In this document: positions 7,729-11,917 of the stretch, in pieces
How the letters are laid out: every line of letters starts with the position of its first letter
Position numbering within the stretch: the first letter of the stretch is position 1
Origin: Spirogloea muscicola
Lineage: Eukaryota > Streptophyta > Zygnematophyceae > Spirogloeales > Spirogloeaceae
NCBI GenBank assembly: GCA_009602725.1
Contig: WELB01000083.1
Coordinates: forward strand, 270,633-282,549
Length of the DNA: 11,917 nt
Reading direction: 5' to 3'
Position numbers and translations under genes: made by a program
The notes under the pieces: generated by a model
What the model saw: only the letters and a program-made list of their open reading frames with translations
Told to the model about the DNA's origin: nothing
Databases searched by the model: none

Positions 7729-7960
7729 GGAAGGCCAACTCGAGAAGAACGGACAATGTGTGAAGGTCGGCTCGAAATGATTGACCAAGGTCCGGGAGCC
7801 CTGAGGGCGACGTCTTTCGCCTGCTAGCTATTCAGACTTGCATCTACTGACTTGAGGTTACTGAGAGTCCGCTTGCTGCTGTCTCAGTCCTTAGCACTCC
7901 GGCTCCTTCAGACCTCCTTGTCCATTCCTTTGGGCTGGCCTCTCCCAGCCACCAGTTAAT
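7729..7960. repeat. eroded H-like units, the last on the plus strand
   Basis: 7735-7800 holds scrambled H pieces on the minus strand (GGCCAACTCGAGAAGAACGG, TTGACCAAGGTCCGGGAGCC). 7905-7956 is a plus-strand unit: CTTCAGACCTCCTTGTCC, ATTCCTTTGGGCTGGCC, TCTCCCAGCCACC. Between them (7810-7900) nothing is recognised. Confidence 0.5.
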
Positions 7961-8079
7961 CTGGCCGCGCTTGCTTCTTGCAAGGCAGGCAAGCCGCGCG
8001 TCGGGGCAGCGGGGAGTGGGTGGGAGGGAGGGGACAGGGTGGGAGAAGCCTCGCCCGGGCGGAACGGCTTATTAATATA

Positions 8080-8282
8080 CGGCAATGGCTGTTAATGGTC
8101 AGCCCAAAAGGAACGTACAAACGAAAGTGAGAAAGTTGGCCTCTCTTAGTGGGGGGCGAGGGCTGAACAGCCCATCCCGAAAAACGTTGACAAGGTCCAA
8201 AGGGGCCCGAAAAGGAATGGCGCGCCCTGAGAGAAGAGGGGCTAGCAAAGCCAGCCCAGAAAAGAATGGACAATGTCCGCAG
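8080..8282 (-). repeat. three tandem module H copies
   Basis: 8080-8118 is a short unit (GGCAATGGCTGTTAATGG, TCAGCCCAAAAGGAACG). 8130-8207 is GTTGGCCTCTCTTAG, GGGGGCGAGGGCTGAACAG, then CCCGAAAAACGTTGAC and AAGGTCCAAAGGGGCC. 8213-8282 is AGAGGGGCTAGCAAAGCC, AGCCCAGAAAAGAATGGAC. The third has an eight-pair stem (GGGCTAGC with GCCAGCCC, one wobble) and belongs to the inverted-repeat arm below. Confidence 0.68.
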
Positions 8283-8456
8283 GCCTCAAAGGCCACAAAA
8301 CGGTGCCGGAAAGACAAGACTACACACCAATAATGATGCAGATTGATGCTCAGTAACCACGAGTGAGCAACAGCAAATCAGAATAACTCGAAGCAGGAAA
8401 AGCGGCACTACGCCGAGACCCTGAGGCAGCAGCCATTGCGCGGCCAAAATGCGCTA
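8212..8456 (-). repeat. left arm of a ~245 bp inverted repeat (partner 10598-10852)
   Basis: The arm contains, in minus-strand order, C copy 7, a linker and one H unit. The reverse complement of 10598-10852 follows the same order with only scattered substitutions and short indels, for example GAAGCAGGAAAAGCGGCACT and CAAAGCCAGCCCAGAAAAG. It includes linker bases such as AGGAAAGACAA.ACTACACACC. These are the two most similar long repeats seen in the window, hence the youngest pair of elements. Confidence 0.75.
8350..8450 (-). pseudogene. retroelement coding tail fragment (module C, copy 7), frame intact
   Basis: The minus strand reads GRAMAAASGSRRSAAFPASS, then YSDLLLLTRGY and TGA (8352-8350), with no frame break. 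Its closest relative is copy 10, which ends YSGMLLLACRY-TGA. It is 5'-truncated near 8450, at the GGCCGCGCAATG codons. It shows the family consensus ending LLTRGY clearly. Confidence 0.6.
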
Positions 8457-8459
8457 AAA

Positions 8460-8985
8460 GACAAGACTAAGCCAGGACCATTGAGGACTATGATGGACGG
8501 GGGGGAAAAGGGCGCAAAATGGAGGACACTATAACTAACACTCCACGAGCCAAGTGGCATTTGCCAAGTGGGCGCTCACTAAACACTAGTCAGCAGGGCC
8601 CCCCCGTGGGGAAGCTTGTGCTGGGCCAAGGGCGGGCGGCGGTGGGCGGGCACGGCGGTGACGCGAGGGTGCGCGGTTACAAGGGGATGCGATGGCGGGC
8701 CCCCCCATGGGGCGGCCTGGCTCAGCCTCCGGGGGCACGTGGCGCCCATCGGGCGGGGGGATCGGACCTGTCGGAGATCTAAGTCTGGTCACCACGTGGC
8801 GGCCGGCCCGCGCCGCGCGGAACGGAGGCCCTCTCGTGCCGGCCTCGTGCGCAGCCCATATAATTCTGACGGCGCGGTTGACGGCGGCGGGTAACGGTGG
8901 GGCAAGGAGCCGCCAGTAGAAAGGGGAAAGAAACACAAGGTCACATTGAGCCGCGCTTTGGCTGCTACTTTTGGGTCTCGTGGGT
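8460..8985. other. GC-rich block at the strand switch, no gene seen
   Basis: This separates the mainly minus-oriented elements on its left from plus-oriented ones on its right. GGGCCCCCCC(G/A)TGGGG occurs twice (8596-8611, 8697-8712). ACGTGGC (G-box-like core) occurs at about 8737 and 8794, and a TATA-like TATAAT at 8859-8864. Open frames on both strands are low-complexity Gly/Arg/Pro sequence. The motifs would fit a promoter but may be chance in GC-rich DNA, and no intact coding sequence follows. Confidence 0.35.
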
Positions 8986-8990
8986 GCCAT

Positions 8991-9042
8991 TTTTCCACCT
9001 GCAAATAATTCCGACTTGCGGCTGCTGAATAGCGGTTACTAA
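8991..9042 (+). pseudogene. retroelement coding tail fragment (module C, copy 8)
   Basis: Plus-strand codons read FPPANNSDLRLLNSGY and TAA (9040-9042), in frame with the family ending. It is followed without gap by the CTGTAGTCTCTTGCATAGC block at 9055 and an H unit, giving one of the clearest examples of the tail, 3'-flank, H order. Confidence 0.58.
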
Positions 9043-9052
9043 GCTCATATCT

Positions 9053-9165
9053 GCTGTAGTCTCTTGCATAGCTGTGTGCTTTTGGCGCCATTCGCGCTTT
9101 GGACCTTGGCCATTCTTTCTGGGCTGGCTTTTCACAGCCCTTGCTCCAGTCAAGAGAGCGACTTC
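9053..9165 (+). repeat. 3'-flank block plus module H copy
   Basis: CTGTAGTCTCTTGCATAGC, TTTTGGCGCCATTCGCG, CTTTGGACCTTGGCC, ATTCTTTCTGGGCTGG, CTTTTCACAGCCCTTGC, then AGAGAGCGACTTCTC. The hairpin GGGCTG-GCTTTTCA-CAGCCC at 9121-9140 is perfect. It follows C copy 8. Confidence 0.7.
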
Positions 9166-9194
9166 TCTTTACCAGGATATAGGGCTCGGATTTG

Positions 9195-9335
9195 GCCTCC
9201 CTTTCATTTTCAGGCGCACCGAGCGCCTTCTCCCTCTTTCACGCCCCCCCCCCCCTCCTGTCAATTCATCCGGACTGGCTGTTCACAGCCCTGAACAGCA
9301 GCCTTGCCCCCCCTTCGGGAGAGCCAGTTTCTTTT
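9195..9335 (+). repeat. 3'-flank block, poly(C) and module H copy
   Basis: 9195-9240 matches blocks at 9771 (plus) and 4325-4268 (minus): CTCCCTTTCATTTTCAGGCG, CACCGAGCGCC. A run of 12 C follows at 9244-9255. The H unit 9257-9335 is rearranged: TGTCAATTCATCCGGACTGG, CTGTTCACAGCCCTG, then TTGCCCCCCCTTCGGGAGAG, so the hairpin and the GGGAGAGCC end are separated by 13 extra bases. Confidence 0.55.
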
Positions 9336-9596
9336 CGGAAGAGCATCGCTCATACCATAACGACGGCCGTACCCTCGAGAGTGCCCACATTCATCTACAT
9401 CTCCTCACGTCGATCTGCGTGTAGTCCTTCAGTCCTTCAACTGCCTTGCGGGTACCAGACCCACCATGCTTCTTGGACTTTGAAGTATGACCGTACCCTT
9501 GCGACGAGCGGCCCGCCAAGGGGGCGTGCGCACCCGCCGTGGCCTCTCGCCGACGTGCTCGCTGCGGGGGCGCCGACGTGGGTGGTCGTGTCCTGG

Positions 9597-9705
9597 CGAG
9601 GGGCGGGGGGAGGAGAAAGAGGAGAGGAGATCGGGAGAGGGGAGAGAGGGCAGAAAGGAAGAGAGACGGAAAGGGGGGAAAGGCACGAGACGAAGACGAA
9701 GCTCT
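9597..9705 (+). repeat. polypurine (GA-rich) tract
   Basis: About 108 bases are almost entirely A and G on the plus strand (GGCGGGGGGAGGAGAAAGAG onward), interrupted by few pyrimidines. It gives long but meaningless Glu/Arg/Gly or Ser/Pro/Leu open frames on both strands. Such tracts can form triplex (H-DNA). No exact repeat period is evident. Confidence 0.7.
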
Positions 9706-9770
9706 TCCACGTCGCTCTTCTCGTGCCATCGGCTCTCACCAACTCCGCCCTGACATCTTCTGTATTGAAT

Positions 9771-9890
9771 TGGCCTCCCTTTTCATTTCATACGCCCCGC
9801 GCGCCTTTCTCTTCTGTAGCACTCGCCCCTCCTGTTAGACGAAGTGGCTCTGGTAAATACAGCTCTTCCAGCTCTTCCCTCCCTCTTCTC
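9771..9890 (+). repeat. 3'-flank block with eroded H pieces
   Basis: CCTCCCTTTTCATTTCATACGCC...CGCGCGCC matches 9195 and the minus-strand block at 4325-4268. Then come H-like GAAGTGGCTCTGG and a doubled CAGCTCTTCC (9860-9878). No hairpin is visible. Confidence 0.45.
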
Positions 9891-9934
9891 ACTTAATACA
9901 CACTCCTACTTCCTCTTCTTGCTTTCTCTCTTTT

Positions 9935-10120
9935 AGGCCCCTTCGGACCTTGTTAAAATTTGTCGGGCTGGCTAGTTGTGTTTCTAGCCCCTTTGGAGAG
10001 CCACTCTCTTTCTTTTTTCAAAGCGCTACTTCCTACTATTGGATCTTGTCCATTCTTCTTGGGCTGGCCTTTCCCAGCCCCTATTCTCTATGAGCGAGCA
10101 ATTTCTTCCTTTCTCGAGAA
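9935..10120 (+). repeat. two tandem module H copies
   Basis: 9935-10008: TTAGGCCCCTTCGGACC, TTGTTAAAATTTGTC, GGGCTGGCTAGTTGTG, TTTCTAGCCCCTTTGG, AGAGCCACTCTC. 10045-10120: CTTGTCCATTCTTCTTGG, GCTGGCCTTTCCCAGCCCC, ATGAGCGAGCAATTTC. The second has a seven-pair stem GGGCTGG/CCAGCCC (10061-10080). Base changes in the arms of the different copies keep pairing. Confidence 0.68.
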
Positions 10121-10169
10121 GCTGCTTCTTCCAGGCAGCAGCCGAACGTCAGAGTAGCTGCTATGTAGC

Positions 10170-10232
10170 CAGAGTAGCTTGCAACCGGCTGCAGGCTACT
10201 CTGACTTGCGGTTGCCGACTAGGCTTCATTGA
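10170..10232 (+). pseudogene. retroelement coding tail fragment (module C, copy 9) carrying a palindrome
   Basis: Plus-strand codons from about 10186 read PAAGYSDLRLPTRLH and TGA (10230-10232), the family ending with L-to-P and GY-to-LH changes. The upstream part forms a 34 nt hairpin: CAGAGTAGC (10170-10178) pairs with GCTACTCTG (10195-10203), then TGCA pairs with TGCA around ACCGGC. CAGAGTAGC also occurs directly repeated at 10150-10158. Confidence 0.5.
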
Positions 10233-10329
10233 GGACCAATTTATTGTAGCAACTTATGTGATTGTGTGTTTTGCTTTCGCGTCGGCGACGCTCGCTGGGC
10301 ACGCGGTCGCCTTGGCGGCTCGGAGTTAG

Positions 10330-10702
10330 GAGCGCAAGTACGCTGACCACCCTCCAGGCGATGCCTTCGCGGCCCTGGCCATTGACGTGCACGGGGCCTT
10401 CGGCTGGCTGGCTGGATCTCCTCCAGCGGCTTGCCTGGCGGGCCATCGAGCGGCGGCCGGGTTCGCCAGGCTTCAATGCTGCCGGCTCCCTCGCTCAGGT
10501 CTTTCGAATGAGACTGGCGGTCTCGCACCAGCGCTCTTTGCCCTTCTCTCACAAAACAAAACAAAAAAAGCCCTTCTCTCAGGCTCATGCGGTCCACACG
10601 CGCGCTGGCCGCGCTATGGCTGCTGCCTCAGGGTCTCGGCAGAGTGCCGCTTTTCCTGCTTCGAGTTATTCTGGTATGCTGTTGCTCGCTTGTCGTTACT
10701 GA
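10330..10702 (+). pseudogene. LINE-like reverse transcriptase C-terminal remnant (module C, copy 10), longest copy
   Basis: Starting after an in-frame TAG at 10327, codons read ERKYADHPPGDAFAALAIDV, HGAFGWL (10330-10410). A 4 bp slip in GGCTGGCTGGCTGG (10402-10415) shifts the frame to LDLLQRLAWRAIERR, PGSPGFNAAGSLAQ, VFRMRLAVSHQRSL. A 42 bp in-frame A-rich insertion follows (10541-10582), then AHAVHTRAGRAMAAASGS, FPASS and YSGMLLLACRY with TGA (10700-10702). In plant and algal LINE-like proteins a KYA..F..LA.DVHG..G block followed by RL.V.LQR lies C-terminal to the RT domain, and that is the basis of the call. The residues before the TAG (AGHAVALAARS) may extend the homology. Frameshift, internal stop and truncation rule out function. 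Confidence 0.62.
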
Positions 10703-10852
10703 GCATCCATCTGCATCATTTCGCGTCTTGGTGTGTAGTTTTGTCTTTCCTGGCACTGTTTTGTGGCCTTTTTAGGCCTGCGGACAATGTCCATTCTTTT
10801 CTGGGCTGGCTTTGCTAGCCCCTCTCTTTCTATGGGCGAGCCCTTCCCGTTT
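10598..10852 (+). repeat. right arm of a ~245 bp inverted repeat (partner 8212-8456)
   Basis: It holds the end of C copy 10, its linker (GGTGTGTAGTTTTGTCTTTCC) and an H unit with the stem GGGCTGGC/GCTAGCCC (10803-10821), matching the left arm in order and closely in sequence. Beyond 10852 the similarity resumes after roughly 30-50 extra bases (GGCCCCTTTGG at 10899), so the paired tract may be longer, interrupted by an H-derived piece. Confidence 0.72.
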
Positions 10853-11028
10853 GCTTAACCGTTGGCTTCTTTTGGGATAGCCACTTCTCCTTTTCCCGGC
10901 CCCTTTGGACCCCATCCACTCACCTCATCCATTCCTTTTGGCTGCCTTTTCACAGCCATCGCCCCCTCTTGGAAAGAAGAGGGGCGATGCTGTGCTTGTT
11001 GTTCTTTGTACTTCCCCTGGCCCCTTCT
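10780..11028 (+). repeat. module H copies downstream of copy 10, plus shared linker
   Basis: H units lie at 10780-10850 (CTGCGGACAATGTCCATTC, GGGCTGGCTTTGCTAGCCCC) and 10893-10978 (CCGGCCCCTTTGGACCCC, CCATTCCTTTTGGCTGCC, TTTTCACAGCCATCGCCCC). The second carries a 15-20 bp internal duplication around CATCCACT...CATCCATT. 10990-11028 is the linker found inverted at 5959-5997. Confidence 0.66.
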
Positions 11029-11059
11029 TGGAAAAGCATTCTCTTCTTGAGGAAGGGCC

Positions 11060-11460
11060 ACTTCTTCCAAGGAGGGTTATGGCTGTGAAAAGCCCAAAAG
11101 CATAGATAGACCATGGACAATAGTTTGAGGAAGAAGCTCTTTTAAGTAGAGAGAAAAGCAAGAGAAAAGAAGAGGCTTCCTCAAAAGAGAGGACAAACAG
11201 CTCTTCTAATGTAAGGTGGGTGAGAGTCCAGCCCAAAAGAAGAACAGAAACAGCCCTTCAATTCAAGGCAACAACCCTGAGAGGCCAGCCCAAAGGAATG
11301 GACAAGGTCGGCAAGACTGTCCACCCACCTCCATGTCTCCGCATGAAGCTTCCTCAACAGTGTAAAAGGGGCAGCAGAATAAGAAGTGCTCGCCCATAGG
11401 ATAGGGGCTGGGAACGGCCGGCCAAAAAAAATGAACAAGGTTCGAAGGGGCCGGGGGAAG
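11060..11460 (-). repeat. three or four module H copies, minus orientation
   Basis: Units near 11060-11130 (CAAGGAGGGTTATGGCTGTG, AAAAGCCCAAAAGC), 11205-11240 (GGTGGGTGAGAGTCCAGCCC), 11270-11312 (CCTGAGAGGCCAGCCC, AAAGGAATGGACAAGG) and 11388-11453 (GCTCGCCCATAGGATAGGGG, CGGCCAAAAAAAATGAAC, AAGGTTCGAAGGGGCCGGG). Orientation reverses again relative to 9.0-11.0 kb. Confidence 0.6.
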
Positions 11461-11712
11461 CGCTCTGAGCGGGTCAATCTGCTGTAGGTGATGTACGTCT
11501 CTAGATGTGCTTGCCTTTGTACTTGGCCATTGTGCCTCGTTTGTTTCAAATACACGGTAATCTTTCTTCATAGGAAATGGAGTGTGCATTGAGTGATGGA
11601 GGTTCTTTCTTTTGATGGAGGCCTGAGCGGCCAAGTTTAGTATTATGTGGCTCTCCCAAGTACAAAGGCAAGCACATTGACAGGTTTACATCACCTGCTG
11701 CTACACTGAATG
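11461..11712. other. unassigned sequence between repeats
   Basis: It contains no recognisable coding frame. A possible inverted pair is TACAAAGGCAAGCACAT at 11658-11674 and its complement at about 11506-11522 (ATGTGCTTGCCTTTGTA), a perfect 17 bp match separated by about 135 bases. Otherwise nothing is recognised. Confidence 0.5.
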
Positions 11713-11745
11713 CTAACCACGAGTCAGCACGTCGAGGTCGACAAC
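11713..11745 (-). pseudogene. retroelement coding tail fragment (module C, copy 11)
   Basis: The minus strand reads VDLDVLTRG and TAG (11715-11713), matching the end of the family. Only about ten codons survive, so on its own this would be weak. H-like pieces (CCCAAAGGATGGACAAGG at 11751, GCGGCTGTGAAAGCCAGG at 11806) lie beyond it. Confidence 0.35.
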
Positions 11746-11902
11746 TGATGCCCAAAGGATGGACAAGGTAAAAAGTGGCAGAGGACAACTGCTGATATTA
11801 AAAGAGCGGCTGTGAAAGCCAGGTAGAAAGGAGGGTGAGGGCATGACGAGATCGATCACTGTGTGGGGGGCGGGGAAGAGAGAGAGCTAGCGAGGGGAGG
11901 GA

Positions 11903-11917
11903 GGGGGGGGGGGGGGG
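11903..11917 (+). repeat. terminal G homopolymer
   Basis: Fifteen G close the window after a G-rich lead-in (GCGAGGGGAGGGAG). It could be a genuine G tract able to form a quadruplex, or a contig-edge or gap-flank artefact. Confidence 0.6.

Larger units (their letters stand above)
4138..11830. mobile_element. cluster of 5'-truncated, nested LINE-like retrotransposon remnants
   Basis: Almost the whole region can be assigned to two repeated modules. Module C is a degenerate coding tail with a shared frame and mostly a shared stop position. Module H is a 60-90 bp hairpin-bearing unit whose consensus, read in the direction of C, runs GGCCCCTTYGGACCTTGTC, CATTCTTTTCKGGGCTGG, CTTTTCACAGCCCTTGCCCC, then an imperfect GGGAGAGCCACTTCTT. 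C copies keep the 3' end and are cut at different 5' points, and H copies lie downstream of them or stand alone. That pattern is typical of target-primed reverse transcription. No catalytic RT or endonuclease domain is visible in the window, so every copy is non-autonomous. The LINE assignment rests on the C-module protein similarity and the truncation pattern. Confidence 0.6.

Noticed and set aside
8586-8990. 134-codon minus-strand frame in GC-rich DNA
   Set aside because: Arg/Pro/Ala-rich sequence without motifs. All frames are long here because stops are rare at this GC content.
5170-9880. Recurrent GCTCTTCC as a functional site
   Set aside because: It is part of the degenerate end of module H and varies freely between copies.
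9192-9896. 234-codon open frame on the plus strand
   Set aside because: It runs through 3'-flank repeats, the poly(C) run and the GA tract. Its translation is Ser/Pro/Arg/Gly low complexity, with no domain.
5579-11450. AAGGTTCGAA in some H copies as a pol III B box (tRNA-derived SINE)
   Set aside because: The match to GGTTCGANNCC stops after GGTTCGA, most copies have GGTCCAAA instead, and no A box at the right distance was found.
4138-11830. CRISPR-like repeat array
   Set aside because: Repeats are degenerate, on both strands, irregularly spaced and in a spliced eukaryotic genome.
4138-11830. MITE (DNA transposon) origin of the H modules
   Set aside because: The one copy with clear insertion boundaries has no terminal inverted repeats. 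The internal hairpin is not at the ends.

Overview
The window is nuclear eukaryotic DNA. It opens with a gene split by six short GT..AG introns whose product is the 26S proteasome lid subunit Rpn3 (PSMD3). The protein matches the land-plant/green-algal form most closely, so the source is probably a green alga or another member of the green lineage. Exons are GC-rich and introns are short (about 230-490 bp). The species cannot be named from this sequence.

Layout: 1-3034 holds RPN3 on the + strand, seven exons, with the N-terminus probably running off the left edge. 3035-4137 is 3' UTR and intergenic DNA with no recognisable gene. From about 4138 to the right edge there is no intact gene. This 7.8 kb is a mosaic of degraded repeats on both strands.

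The mosaic becomes readable once two modules are separated. Module C is a coding remnant: at least eleven fragments share one reading frame and mostly the same C-terminal ending, of the type SDLRLLTRGY-stop. The two longest (4463-4785 minus, 10330-10702 plus) reach back to YADHP...LAIDVHG...LDLL...RLA(V/I)S.QRS. This resembles the C-terminal tail that follows the reverse transcriptase domain in non-LTR (LINE-like) retrotransposon proteins of algae and protists. Codon differences between copies are largely synonymous, so the copies come from lineages that evolved under protein-level selection and then died here. Module H is a 60-90 bp sequence with a GGGCTG...CAGCCC hairpin, present about 30 times. 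It follows module C on the 3' side and also occurs alone. One solo H copy (5550-5640) sits inside a C fragment, flanked by a 6 bp direct repeat (ATGCAA), which suggests insertion by retroposition.

The simplest reading is a graveyard of 5'-truncated, partly self-nested LINE-like elements sharing a structured 3' UTR, comparable in style to the Zepp clusters known from Chlorella. Elements lie mostly on the minus strand from 4.1 to 8.5 kb, mostly on the plus strand from 9.0 to 11.0 kb, and on the minus strand again to the end. The 8.5-9.0 kb switch contains a very GC-rich block with promoter-like motifs.
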